Shown: positions 19,507 to 30,273 of the stretch, piece after piece
Numbering within the stretch: position 1 is the first letter of the stretch
Layout: each line of letters opens with the position of its first letter
Origin: Leishmania panamensis
Taxonomy: Eukaryota > Euglenozoa > Kinetoplastea > Trypanosomatida > Trypanosomatidae
Assembly: GCF_000755165.1 (NCBI RefSeq)
Contig: NC_025869.1
Span: 474,287 to 538,286 of the forward strand
DNA: 64,000 nt
Reading direction: 5' to 3'
The notes under the pieces: model-generated
What the model saw: the letters and a program-made list of their open reading frames with translations, nothing else
Told to the model about the DNA's origin: nothing
Database searches by the model: none
Made by a program: the position numbers and the translations under genes

Positions 19507-20989
19507 TGAGCGCAACTCTTAAAGGAAGCTAGCGGCACTGTGACAAGGTGGGAGGAGGACAAGACAGCACACTCGTCAAGCCCACGAGCACCGTATCGCT
19601 CGCACTGTTTGGTCAAGGCCTTGTTGATGCGTGTGGGTGTGTGTGTGTGTGGCAAGTGCTCATGTGGGTAATAAGAAGTGCGTTTGAGAGGAGGGACTTA
19701 GAGAGAGCCAGTGAAAGGGTACAAGTCCAGTGTGCATGTGTAATACGAGAGCGCGCGCATGTGTAGCACAAGAGTCCCTCCTGTACTCACGCCGCCGCCC
19801 CACCCGTGCTTGTGAATTTGCTTGCAGGGTCGTCATCAGAGTCGTTGTGCGACAGGAGAGACATGCAAGGCATCCGCACTGGCTTTGGAGAGGGGTGAAG
19901 GGGGAAATATGCACCACCATGTACTCGCGTCTGCTCTTGAAAGAGATCGAAAGTAAAAATGAATAAAAGAGAGGAGGGCGCCTTCGCACCCCTGCTGCCG
20001 ACCAGAGAGAGAACCAGCAGCCGCAGCAGCGGCCGACTGCGAGACCCCTCACTTCTCTTTCGCCTTCATTTGTCTTGTCTTCATGTCTTCATTTTTTCTC
20101 TTTTGTTAAGCTGCAGGGTCGTTGGGGTTGGTGGAGATTCGCGTAGATGAAGGACAGCCACGCAGTAGACGCACACCCACAGACAAAGGTACCCCAGAAG
20201 AGGGGGGCAAACAGGGACAGAGAGAATGGTACAGGGCACAAAAAGAGGCAACAGCAACAGCAACGCGCATTTCACCAGAACCACAGATGCACAGACACAT
20301 ACACACAAAGCGGGAAAGATAGGTTAACCATGAAACGGCGAATTACCAGATGAGATAGAGAGAGCGACGCGGCAAGAAAGGGAAAGAACAGACAGACATC
20401 ACAATGGGGCAGAAGCAGGAGAAGTCCCTTCGCAAGTGTGTCAGTTCGCGTCTGCGGTGGCGTGCGCGAGGCGGTGTGCGAAGAGGGGAGAAAGATGGGG
20501 GTGGGAGTGAGGAGAGAGGTGATGTGGTTAGCCGATGTTCGTCCCGCACGAAGACCCCCAAGCAAGAGAGAGAGAGAAGGGTGTAAAGGGGGGAAACAGA
20601 GTGACACAGAAGACAGCAGGGTCCCATTACCGCGACTTGACTTAGCCTATGCCGCCTTTTCCTTTTCGTCCCACCTGCCTGATTCTCTGTCGCCATGATT
20701 AAGAGCCCTTAAAGGCACCTCCTTCCTTCCCCCAGACACGCTCACACCTTCAAGCAGTGACTACAGCCCTGAGGAAACGAAAGAAACCAGAAAAAGAAAA
20801 AGAGGAACAAAGCAGAAAGAGAAACGGAAATGGAGGAGGGGGGAAGGAGAAACAACGCTGTCCTTCATCCCCACACACACACACACACGCAAGTACCGCT
20901 AACCCCCAAAACCTACCCTAGCCCCTCTCCCTTCCACAGGGCTGTGAGTAACACCACAACACATACATGCATAGACTCAGACACAGACC
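19507..20989. other. Spacer, no gene seen
   Basis: UTR-like 1.5 kb with a GT run (about 19632-19650), a CA run (about 20871-20889) and many purine-rich blocks. It separates the LRR gene from the methyltransferase gene. No convincing coding frame. Confidence 0.55.
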
Positions 20990-22453
20990 CTAGCAGTCCA
21001 TATAGTCATTCTCCTCAAAGGAATCGCAGATTACCTCCACGGACGACTTATCCAGTAATCTCTGAATCGCGTCCTGCATCATGATTGACCCGCAAACGTT
21101 GATGGCCTTGAGAAAAGGGCAGTCGGCGAGCCGATTCACGTCTGTCACGTTCGTCATCTTCAGGTCAAGCTCCTCCAGCGCGGCGCACTCCGTCAGCATC
21201 TCCACGCCCTCGTTGGTGACGGCCGTGCGCCCGCACAAGATGCGTCGTATTTTGGGGCACTGGTGGAAGGCGTTGATGCTGGAGATGTATAGACACCCAG
21301 TCAGCACTACTGTGTCCAGCTCGGGGGACTCCTCCAGGTGGATCAACGTGTAATCCGTGAGCGCCGTGTTTGTCGCGTCGAGCACGCGCAGGTGCCTCAT
21401 ATTTTTGAGAAACGCGATACTGTTGAGGTCGGTCCCGGCGCAGCGGAACATCTCCAGCTCCGTGCACTGCGCAACGCACTCGATGTCCTGCAGCACACTC
21501 AGGCGCGACACATCAAGGAATCGGAGCTTCGCTAGGCTTCCGAGAGCAGAGAGTTCGGTGATTTCCTCACAGCCTTCCAGTGACAAGTGCTCCAGCTTCT
21601 TAGCCAACGATACCTTCAGTGAGTTTAAAGTTGACGAGTGGAATGGCGTCTCAGGCACGAGCAACGATGTCAGTGACTCTAGCGCCGCTGTGGGGATGTG
21701 CGTGAGGGCGGTGTCAATGAAGGTGGCGGTGAGATTGAGAGTGCGCAGGTTGGCGCTGAGGTAGCCAAAGAAGGCGGAAGACGTGTCATCGTACACGCCA
21801 CAGCTCTCAACGTGCACGTCCACCAATGAGGCACATGTCTCAGAGTGAATAGCGTTCAGGTTGGAGAGCTTGCTGCAGGACCGCAGTGTCAATTTTTTGA
21901 GTTTTGAGAGACGCAGCCCCGTGACTCCATCCGACTCCACAGGGCAAAAGACGACCGTTAAGGACTCTAGGCCTTTGATGCGACTGGCGCCCCCGACGGA
22001 CGTGACCCCGCGGCACGAGACCAGCTCCAGTTCCCTCAAGTTTGTCAACGCGCCAAGCGGTTCAAAGAAAGAGTTCTCCACCGGAGCGTGATGCAACACG
22101 AGGCGCGACAGCCCATTGGCGACGAGGGCGTGATAGCGGCCCAGCAGCTTGGCGCTGTGGGTGCGGAACTTGCGACCAATAGAGGAAATGGAGTACAGGG
22201 AGAAGTTGCTGTGTCCCTCCTCGTTCTCCTGGGCGTTGAAGATGATGCACTGGCCGTAGCGGGAGACCATGATTTCCTTGTGTTGTGCCCATGGGCTGTG
22301 CGGGCTCTGTACAGCGCTGCGAAACGGTCGCGAGACGCACCGCATGGAGGTCAAGGTGCGCCTATTGTACGGTATGTAGCGCATCACTTCGTGAAGGGTT
22401 TCCCTGTCGGGAATCACACCCGTGAAGGGAGCTGAGGAGCCTTTAGAGAGCAT
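20990..22453 (-). CDS. F-box-like, leucine-rich-repeat protein
   Basis: 487 residues from MLSKGSSAPFTGVIPDRE. Residues ~15-55 (RETLHEVMRYIPYNRRTLTSMRCVSRPF) read as an F-box-like helical motif (L-x-x-V-x-x-Y-I-P...L-x-x-M-R-x-V-S-R). From about residue 120 to the end there are a dozen or more LRRs of roughly 22-26 residues with the pattern L-x-x-L-x-L-x-x-C/N-x-x-(I/L), for example LTNLRELELVSCRGVTSV and AALEELDLKMTNVTDVNRL. LRR/F-box proteins usually recruit substrates to SCF ubiquitin ligases. No signal peptide or GPI signal, so it is not a PSA-type surface LRR protein. The upstream frame to 22558 is hydrophobic and leader-like, so the internal ATG is preferred. Confidence 0.75.
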   Translation of the reverse strand: MLSKGSSAPFTGVIPDRETLHEVMRYIPYNRRTLTSMRCVSRPFRSAVQSPHSPWAQHKEIMVSRYGQCIIFNAQENEEGHSNFSLYSISSIGRKFRTHSAKLLGRYHALVANGLSRLVLHHAPVENSFFEPLGALTNLRELELVSCRGVTSVGGASRIKGLESLTVVFCPVESDGVTGLRLSKLKKLTLRSCSKLSNLNAIHSETCASLVDVHVESCGVYDDTSSAFFGYLSANLRTLNLTATFIDTALTHIPTAALESLTSLLVPETPFHSSTLNSLKVSLAKKLEHLSLEGCEEITELSALGSLAKLRFLDVSRLSVLQDIECVAQCTELEMFRCAGTDLNSIAFLKNMRHLRVLDATNTALTDYTLIHLEESPELDTVVLTGCLYISSINAFHQCPKIRRILCGRTAVTNEGVEMLTECAALEELDLKMTNVTDVNRLADCPFLKAINVCGSIMMQDAIQRLLDKSSVEVICDSFEENDYMDC

Positions 22454-24606
22454 CCTCCGACGCCGCAAAGGTGGCGGCCAAGAGAGAAAAGGAGAGAGAA
22501 TGTCCTGAGGTACGAAGATGGAGAAGCCCGCGCGCACACAGAAAGAAAGCACACACACAAAAACTAAGTAGATGAATTGAGTGGTGCTGTAGCACGCGGA
22601 AGGGTGGAGGGGGTGCGATGAGTCAAGATAGAAGAGAGGCGTAAAACCCCAAAACGAAGGAAGGCAAAGGCTTGCTTCTCCGTCTGAGTCGTTGTGCGAG
22701 AGGATCGAGAGAGAGAAATGAAAAACAAGCAGCTTCCCAGCAACGCGTTAGAGCGCGGTGTATGGGGGGTTAATACCAGAGTGGATGCACGGGCAAGCAA
22801 CACAGAAGGAAGATCGATCGGTATGATGGGCCTGCTTCCCCCTCCCCCCTCCTCCTACACAGACACACACCCGCTTACGCGCACACGTATGTGGGCCTTT
22901 GTACACCAAATGCGGGGAAATGCAGAACGCAAACAAACAAACAAAGCTGAATTGTTGGAGAAGAACCAGGAGAGAGAAAGGGAGAGAGAAACAGGAGAGG
23001 AGTCGATAGTATCAACAGTGTGTATGAAAAGACGCGGAGCATGGGAGAAGAAGTGCACATCCCTAGTCCTCACCCGTTTCACTTTCGCCAGACACACACA
23101 CACAAGGCTACGTAGCTCGTAGGAATGGATTGCCCAGCGCAACAGAGGGCGAGAGAGACAAACACATTCCTACAAGATGGTAGGTGAGAGCTCAGGGAGA
23201 TGTATGAGGAGCGCACATAGGTGTGTCGGGAGAAATGGAGGAAACGGTGAGCAGAAGGTCGCCTGTTTCCACTAACCAACATGATTGCTTCGTCTCCCGT
23301 CAAACAAAGCGCTGATCTGGAATTTGTTTCTTGCTTTTTTTTCTGCTACTTTTACATAGGCTGATGCTCCAGCACAATGACAAGGCTTCAGAAGGACAAA
23401 CAGCGCCTACAAGGGAACCTGAAGATGATGGTAGAAGAAGATGTGAGAAAGTCACTCGTTGGTAGGATGTACAGGGAGAGCAGCCAAACAATCACTATCC
23501 CAGCCACACGCACTCAGTGTAGACGGGGAAGTAAATAAATCCGCCACTGAGTGTGAGAGAAGCATTGAAGAAACGCAGTGAGAGAGCTCGAACGCAAACA
23601 CATCGGCGATTGGTACAGATATTGAAAAACACAACGCGAGAAAGATTAGTAAACAGAAAGGAAGAAAAGAAGGCAATGGGAAGTTCAACAAACACACGCA
23701 CACAGAGAGAGAGAGATGCACGAGATAAGAAGCTTCACACATTCCACCTTTTTTTTCCGAAACGCAAGAGCAAATCATGTCTATTCTTTTCCTTCCGCTG
23801 CAAACTGTGTAAATCCAGCGCTGTGTCTGTGTCAGTGCCGGATTCGGGTATTGCTGGTCACACTTGAAGACATCGGAGCAGCGAATCATCAAGAAGAGAC
23901 AAATTTAGATTTTAAAAACTATATAAAGCCAAAAAGGATGAGAAAGGCAAAAGGCGCAGACAAAGACGCACAAAAGTCGCGGGTCGTCGATCGTAAGTTT
24001 AGTGGTGTGTGCGCAGAAGAGAGAAGCAATGCAAGATGACAAAACAGATAATCAAAAAAAGACCCATCGGCACACACAGCCATATGCAAGACAACGAATA
24101 AGAAGAAAAAGGGAGCGTGTGCGTTTCCGTCGCCGCCTGGTGGTCACGAAGCGATGCAGCAGTCCAGTGTACACGGATGCTTCACTGGGGACAGTGGCGA
24201 AGAGCGCTTATCGGCACAAACGCCAACGACGCCTCGCCACAGCGATCGAACCAGGAGGCTGAGTACAGAAGTGGCAGGCACGTTCGACTTCGCGTATACT
24301 GCCACGCTCATATGTAGTAGGCCTTCCCACAGGGTTGTGTACACCGCCCAACAACTTTGACGATCCATTCGATTGGTGCTGTTCAGTTCGACAGCAACGT
24401 CCTGGCAGGACGGCCTTTGGAATTGTCGATGCGGTGTAAGACCGAATGGTGTCACCCTGCCATGGCAAACGGCGCGGTAGGCTTCTGAAATTCGTCAGCA
24501 TGGGTGTACTTGTAGTAGTGGCCCATTTGGCTACTGTGGTGCGAAAATACGACGAGCATGTTGAGTGGGTCTCCAAACAAAAAAAAAGCCCCGCTTCACG
24601 CGCAGG
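22454..24606. other. Long spacer, no convincing gene
   Basis: Plus strand rich in AGAGA and CACACA motifs; several oligo-A runs. Open frames are short and low-complexity. It should be leader sequence of the F-box/LRR gene and 3' UTR of whatever lies upstream on the minus strand. Confidence 0.5.
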
Positions 24607-24796
24607 TCAGCGAAAAAGCGAGTCAAAATGTTGCCGAGGTGCGACACGACACAGTGCGTGCCGTCCTTCAACGGTGTCCCACTGCCATGATCCCTGTTCC
24701 TTTCGCCCACCGTGTCTACCCCAACGCTGCACGTCGCACACCAGCGCGTGCCCCAATTCGCCAGACCAACTACGCCACAGGTGTGGGCAGCTGTCA

Positions 24797-25075
24797 CTAG
24801 ACAGCGACATACATCAGCGTCCCGGATACAAGTACCGCCAGCGTTGCCAAGCAGAGCTCCAAAAAATTAAGCAACAAGATCGAGTACTGCTGCACCAACC
24901 GTGAGAGCAGTAGCAAGATCCACGAAGCGACCAGAAGTACCCACGTCAGCACAGATGCCACCGTGTAGAGAAAAAAGGCCCAACACCCCAGCACGTGTGA
25001 ATGACTCCGCCTCACCGCCCCGAGCAAGTATCCCTCGCAGCAGCTAATACAGAGCCTAGCGTGTGTGATACGCAT
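24797..25075 (-). CDS. Possible small membrane protein, or the remnant of one
   Basis: 92 residues beginning MRITHARLCISCCEGYLL. Two long hydrophobic segments follow: VLGCWAFFLYTVASVLTWVL plus WILLLLSRL, and SILLLNFLELCLATLAVLVS. The Cys-rich start and helices recall small trypanosomatid membrane proteins, but I cannot place it in a family; a resemblance to amastins is too weak to claim. Two stop codons in a row (TAG TGA) end the frame, after which other frames continue with Cys/Trp-rich sequence to about 24607, so this may be a decayed longer gene. It lies in an otherwise empty 4.4-kb interval. Confidence 0.3.
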   Translation of the reverse strand: MRITHARLCISCCEGYLLGAVRRSHSHVLGCWAFFLYTVASVLTWVLLVASWILLLLSRLVQQYSILLLNFLELCLATLAVLVSGTLMYVAV

Positions 25076-26848
25076 GCAGCCCCGCCAATAGATTAAAAAA
25101 TGCCACAGAAAGATAAGAATAACAGGAAGAGAGGGGGGCGATCAAGGAAGAGAGAGAAGACCAAGTACAAGTAGAAGCGGCAATGCCAAAAATCTACGCT
25201 CGCCCTCCCTCAAAGGAATCACCACAGCCAACACTGCGCTCCTCCACGGGTGTGATGAGCCTGCCTACGTACGGGTATGCCTGTGTGTGACTCAGCTCAT
25301 TCCTGGATTCATAGCCCACAGGTAGAAGACCCCAGTGTTCGTGTGCAAAAACAAGAGGGGAGGCGTGCAGTTCTGTATCCGCTTGGTGTTGTCTTCCGTA
25401 GTCTTCCTCTGTTTTTGTGTGTTTTTGCTCGCGCAGACCGTCAGTGTTCGATGCTGTGTGGGTGTGTTTAGGCTACACAATCATCAGTGGGAGGAGTTGG
25501 GGGAAGGAAGAAGGGGAGAGAGACTCACAGACCGCAGAGAGAAAAAACTGCGGAATGGCAAGGAAGGGGAAAGCAACTCAGAGACACCACCACTAGTGCA
25601 CGCCGATGCATAGGCTCGTCACTGCGTGGGAAGGGGTCAGACTTGCTGTGTGAGTCAATACCCTGTGCGGAGCAGCCAAGTCCGGTAGTAGTAGGTGTTG
25701 CTTTGGCATCTGTGTTTGTTTTATCGGCGCTCTTTCTCCCTTTCCCCTCTTACCGAAGGCACAAATACAACGAGGGGACACAAAAGGGTTGTCGCCCAAA
25801 AGGCGCAGAAGCCTCATTTGTGTGTGTGTGTGTGTCGATCTCCCTCCCTCCCTCTCGATCGACCGAGCGGGAGAAAAAAGGGGGAGGCAGTAAAGGAGGC
25901 GACTTTGATGATAAGTTGGGGGCGAAAAGCAAAAGAGGGACTTCTCCTATTTTTTCCCCTTCCATTCACGGACGTGGTGGCGGTGAAAAGTTGTGCGAAA
26001 AAGCCTATCGGCAAAAGGAGAAGCGGCAAATTACATCACTCGTTCCATAACAGCTAACAGCAGACAACTACAGTGAAGAAGAAGCAACCACAGAGAAAGA
26101 ATGGAAAAAAAAACCCAAACGTCAGTACACCTGCACCATACACAACATAGAGAACGGAGAGATGCCGTACGTGGATGACGGAAGATGGGAAAGGGTGCGG
26201 AGAGCGAAGAAATTTAAAAAAAAACGAGATGAGGAAAGGGAAAAGAAAGCAACCCAAGAGGCCCTCTAGCTGGAAGAGAGGGAGAATGTTGAGGACGAGA
26301 GAAAAAGGGAGGGAGGACATACCATACCAAGAGCGAGCCTTTTCCTTCTGCCTCACAGCGTGTCTGTGAGTCTGTAGGGTACGTAGAAGAAGGGGCGTGA
26401 GTGTAGAAAGGGAAGGTAGGTATGTTAATTTCAGTAGTCGTTTGGCGCATGCTTAAGAAAGCACGGCTACACTTTCAGAGATGTGTCGTCAGTTATATAA
26501 CTCGCCAAAAAAACACAAGCAAAGAGGACAAAAAAGAACAGAGTACAGAGGCTCGGCTCCCCTGCCTGAGGAAGATCGATTGGCAAAGGGAAAACACAAA
26601 GCATGCCCAACTACACGTGCATATACGCACACACATATACGCCTGCGAAACATCTCAGCAAATCAGCATCACATTGTGCTGAGCCTTCTCCAAGCGCCTT
26701 CAACAACACCATCGCTTCAAACAACGCCTTGTCAGATTTCTGCACACGGCGGGGGGATGCACCACAAGGACCACATCCGCTACTCACCAAGCAGACAATA
26801 CACAGAGTATAATAATAAGGAAATGCAATTAGCTTACGCGCAGAGAAG
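25076..26848. other. Spacer, no gene seen
   Basis: UTR-like 1.8 kb, with a GT run near 25818-25833, TCCC repeats near 25840-25853 and many oligo-A and GA blocks. Probably the 3' UTR of the Stealth gene, which would be unusually long unless the small frame at 24797-25075 is real. Confidence 0.5.
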
Positions 26849-29203
26849 CTACACACGGACAGGCCAGAGTTCCCATGGTGCCTGAGGAGCCATGTAGGAG
26901 CAGAGCCACAGCAGGCGACGAAAAGCTGCGTGGGTGAGGTGAGACCGGTTCCACCCCATTAGGTGGTTCTCGTGCAACTGCTTATCCAACACCCCACTCT
27001 CAAGGTCATCGTTCACAGTAATAAATAGCGGCAGCGTCGACGCACGCGGAGCTGTCCCACTGCCAGCGATATGCTCCAGATGAGAGAGAATAATCGCAAG
27101 GCGCTGAAAATCCTCCACAATGAAGAAGGAAAAAGTGAGATCAGCTACGAAAACGTGGTGGTGCACGTCCAGCATCAACGACTGCACCCGTGACGCGTCT
27201 ACAGGGCCTCCATGCTGGCAACCACTGATCATTTGGTAGCTCACCTTGTGGGGTGCTCTGGCGGTTCTTTCTGAGAGGAGCATGCGCACCACCTGAGACG
27301 GCTCGTAGAGCTGCTTCGGCGCAGATGCCGATAGGGGGGTGGCTGTGTTCTGTGCACTAACACCGCTGCGAGATAGACTCCCCTGCGACGTCTCTGTTGC
27401 CGAGGTCGGCAGAGTGGTGATGCTGCTCAACCATTTTTCCTCGTAGGAGTTCCAGCGCGCGAGCATATCGCTGTGTTGCAGCCGTACCGCTTGGCTTCCT
27501 CCTTCGAGCGGGTGACCGGGACAAGACGCAGTGCGCCTCTGCCGCCACTTGCGCGTCGTGAGAGGATGCATGGGTCGCAGCGAGGCAGCGCATCGCACGT
27601 CGCTCTGGCACCAAAGCGCCGCCGTACGTGCGCGGCGCATCGCCAACGCAAATGATTCGTAGATGTGAACAGGGGAAAAGCTGTTCATGTCTCGTATATA
27701 CGCCTTGCGCATCTCCTTTACGGCCACGCCAAAGCCGCTTATGGGGTCGTCCGAAAACATCCGCAGCACTTCCCGATCAAACGTGCGCGGCATATGAGCG
27801 TACTCGATGGATGGAGCAATTCCAGGTAGTTCTTCCTGAACGCAATAGCGGGCGAAGTGGTTCAGGGCATCCCCACGCTGCTCAGGCCTGGAGATCTTCG
27901 CTGGTGTGCACAACAAGCGCAAAGCTCGGTCTGCCAGCCCTCCTGTAGGTCGTACATCTGCCAGATGCGCACACCACGACTGAGGCACAAGTCTCGCTCC
28001 AATACGCGCCAGTGTTGACCTAGATGGAGGCGGCACGTATCCGTCACTGTTAAAGATGGTCTCAAAAAAAAGTGCCACACGTGTGTCATCGCTGTAGGGC
28101 TGAGCTGTCTTGACGTCAGCCACCCCATCCGCCTGCTGCAGGTTCGCCATCTCCAAGATCTGGCGCGGCGGCGACAGAGGGCGGAACAGGTCGAAGAAGG
28201 ACAGCTGGCGACCAACTATCATGTCATTGTTGAAGTACAAAAAGAAACGCGAGATCCCTGGGATGCGATGCAGCCCGGACTCTATCACGTTTGAGTTTAG
28301 CGTCGGCAGCACCCACGCCGCCTCCTCAGCACTGAACATATCCGCATGTGTCACCACGCGCAGCTCAGGAAACTTCTCTGTGTCAAGCCACGCAGGCATC
28401 TGGTCTGTGTCAGACAGCACAAGGTACACACGCCGTACCAGCGACACAACCCCATCCACCACACCAGCGTCGCTCACGTTCACCTGGTACCCAAGCTCAC
28501 TCAGCCGCTGCACGTCCGCAGCGTGGCGGTGATGGTACTGCGCAAACGCGCCGCTCGCAAGCACGAACTGGCGCAGCGACCGCAGCGAGTACCGCAGCTC
28601 CTCCCAGTCGCGGTACCTCCGCTGCTCGAGCGGCACGTGACGCGCCTCAAGGTTGCGCCGGAACGACGACGCCGTCGGGTTCACAAACGTGTACACAACG
28701 TCCAGTCGCATCGGCGTCGCCACACGCGTCGCGGCGTCCACAGTCCACAGCGTCGCGTGGTGCGCAGCGAAGAAATTGTAGTACGCGCCCGCCGGCCCCT
28801 CGTACGGAGACGACACGTACGAGGCCGCCACGCGCAGAAACTCCTGCTCCACGTTGCTACCCTCGCCCGCAGCGCCACTGTAGCAGAACCGCTCGGTGGC
28901 ACCACTCGGCGAGTATAGCATCAGTACCGTGCTGTCAACAGGCGTCTTGGTAAAGCTACTCTCGTTGACTCCTGGAGCAGCGTGTGCTCCACACGCTGCC
29001 TCCGTGGTACTCCCGGGTGCGGTATCATCCCCTCCCAAAATTAATGACGACAGGTAACCAGAGTGGCACACTACCACAACGATTACAAGAATCAATACAC
29101 TCGACAGACCAATTAAGAGATGGTGCTGCCGCCGCCGAGGCCGCGCTGCCTCCTTGCACGGCGCCAACGCCAATGGTGTTGAACATCCACAGCTGGCACC
29201 CAT
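26849..29203 (-). CDS. Stealth-family sugar-phosphate transferase (GlcNAc-1-phosphotransferase-like), type II membrane protein
   Basis: 784 residues. One membrane anchor (LLIGLSSVLILVIVVVVCHS, residues ~28-50) follows a short Cys-rich cytosolic tail, giving type II topology with a lumenal catalytic part. The four Stealth conserved regions are visible: CR1 LDVVYTFVNPTASSF (~168); CR2 YRDWEELRYSLRSLRQF through VYLVLSDTDQMPAWL to FFLYFNNDMIVG (~195-325); CR3 YAHMPRTFDREVLRMF (~468); CR4 FITVNDDLESG (~730). Stealth proteins include human GNPTAB and bacterial capsule polymerases, which transfer hexose-1-phosphate from nucleotide sugars. In Leishmania the obvious role is a mannosyl- or hexose-phosphate step in phosphoglycan (LPG/PPG) synthesis in the Golgi; that is inference. 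The N-terminus MGASCGC could also be acylated. A 150-base piece of this gene is duplicated at 30124-30273. Confidence 0.8.
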   Translation of the reverse strand: MGASCGCSTPLALAPCKEAARPRRRQHHLLIGLSSVLILVIVVVVCHSGYLSSLILGGDDTAPGSTTEAACGAHAAPGVNESSFTKTPVDSTVLMLYSPSGATERFCYSGAAGEGSNVEQEFLRVAASYVSSPYEGPAGAYYNFFAAHHATLWTVDAATRVATPMRLDVVYTFVNPTASSFRRNLEARHVPLEQRRYRDWEELRYSLRSLRQFVLASGAFAQYHHRHAADVQRLSELGYQVNVSDAGVVDGVVSLVRRVYLVLSDTDQMPAWLDTEKFPELRVVTHADMFSAEEAAWVLPTLNSNVIESGLHRIPGISRFFLYFNNDMIVGRQLSFFDLFRPLSPPRQILEMANLQQADGVADVKTAQPYSDDTRVALFFETIFNSDGYVPPPSRSTLARIGARLVPQSWCAHLADVRPTGGLADRALRLLCTPAKISRPEQRGDALNHFARYCVQEELPGIAPSIEYAHMPRTFDREVLRMFSDDPISGFGVAVKEMRKAYIRDMNSFSPVHIYESFALAMRRARTAALWCQSDVRCAASLRPMHPLTTRKWRQRRTASCPGHPLEGGSQAVRLQHSDMLARWNSYEEKWLSSITTLPTSATETSQGSLSRSGVSAQNTATPLSASAPKQLYEPSQVVRMLLSERTARAPHKVSYQMISGCQHGGPVDASRVQSLMLDVHHHVFVADLTFSFFIVEDFQRLAIILSHLEHIAGSGTAPRASTLPLFITVNDDLESGVLDKQLHENHLMGWNRSHLTHAAFRRLLWLCSYMAPQAPWELWPVRV

Positions 29204-29954
29204 GACGAGCTGTTCAACCGGAAGCTACCCATAGAGAGAGGGACAAAGGAGGATGAGAGTGGCGAAGCAGTGCTTCCTCACTCAGTGAAGCGGTGAAGAT
29301 GAAAAAGCGCACACACACACACACAGGAAGGGAAAGGGGACTTAAGTCAAAGGAGTTGGGCGCACTCCAAGAAGAGAGCGAAAACTATCGGGGGCTTGAA
29401 GGACGTGGACAGACGTTACGCTCTTGCACTCACACAGCTACACCAACACCGAGGAAAAGGAAAAAGGAAAGGCAGCTGCAGAGCAAACAAGCAACCGCCC
29501 ATACGAGCAAAGGCATGAAAACCTTGTCGGAGAAGCTAAGCGCGAGAAGGGACGTGGCCAGGAGCACAGCGTCGAAAAAGGCCGCACACCTGAGCAAAAT
29601 AAAGCCGCGACAACACAAGAGGAAAGGGAAAGAGGTGAGGAGACGGCTGAAGTTCGAAAAAGGGAGGAAAAAAGGGAATGATTGAGAAGAACATTGAGAG
29701 CTCAGAACCCTTCGTACCCAATGGTATGAGGAGGGGTGAGGGAGGACGTCATAATCAAAGTGACAGAGAGAAGGCAGTGCGATACGGCTAGAGAGGAAGG
29801 CGCAACAAACGGGCGAAAAAGCGGGGGTCAAGGTCTCCTGCGCACGCCAACTCCTCTAAACTTTGATAGCCAGCACGCCCTTTACTCCTCTATGAATCGT
29901 GTAACGGCCATTCCACCGCCACTGCCGCACCTTCCTGACTTTCTTCTTTTTATT
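29204..29954. other. Spacer upstream of the Stealth gene
   Basis: No gene seen. Purine-rich on the plus strand (pyrimidine tracts on the transcribed strand) with a CA run at about 29310-29324; it should carry the spliced-leader acceptor of the Stealth gene. Confidence 0.5.
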
Positions 29955-30125
29955 ACTTTGTCCATTGTATGTCACAGTACCAGTTAAACGCCACGCCACG
30001 CCGGCCCATCACAGACCCACCGCGTGAGGCGAAGCAGCCGCTGACACGCGTTGCAGCAGTGCGCCGACCCAGGCATCCCAGCACGGCCTCTGCCCCAAGC
30101 TCTGCCCACCGCTCCGCAGGTCGCC
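29955..30125 (-). mobile_element. SIDER-type retroposon fragment (3' part), minus orientation
   Basis: Reverse complement of the last ~150 bases of the SIDER copies at 34.5, 39.4, 51.9 and 55.6 kb (about 29974-30125), followed outward by an A-rich tail region. Its end (AACTGGTACTGTGAC) matches the copy at 55.6 kb and not the other three. It stops inside the element at a CCTCG shared with the neighbouring gene fragment. Confidence 0.75.
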
Positions 30126-30273
30126 TCGTACGGAGACGACACGTACGAGGCCGCCACGCGCCGAAACCCCTGCTCCACGTTGCTCCCCTCGCCCGCAGCG
30201 CCGCTGTAGCAGAACCGCTCGGTGGTACCACTCGGCGAGTATAGCATCAGTACCGTGCTGTCAACAGGCGTCT
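30124..30273 (-). pseudogene. Duplicated 150-base fragment of the Stealth gene, fused to SIDER sequence
   Basis: Matches 28798-28947 of the Stealth gene in the same orientation, with 5 differences that I count over 150 bases and no indel. It encodes the stretch from about residue 86 to 135 (LMLYSPSGTTERFCYSGAAG and on), with changes Ala to Thr, Glu to Gly and Leu to Arg. At its 3' end it runs straight into the SIDER fragment, keeping a fused 87-residue open frame (29984-30247). Too short to be a functional gene. Confidence 0.85.

Noticed and set aside
24446..24904. Plus-strand frame of 152 residues
   Set aside because: It runs against the cluster direction, has no recognisable feature, and overlaps the hydrophobic minus-strand frame.
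24144..25075. Amastin pseudogene
   Set aside because: Considered because of hydrophobic helices and Cys/Trp residues, but the amastin signature block could not be found.
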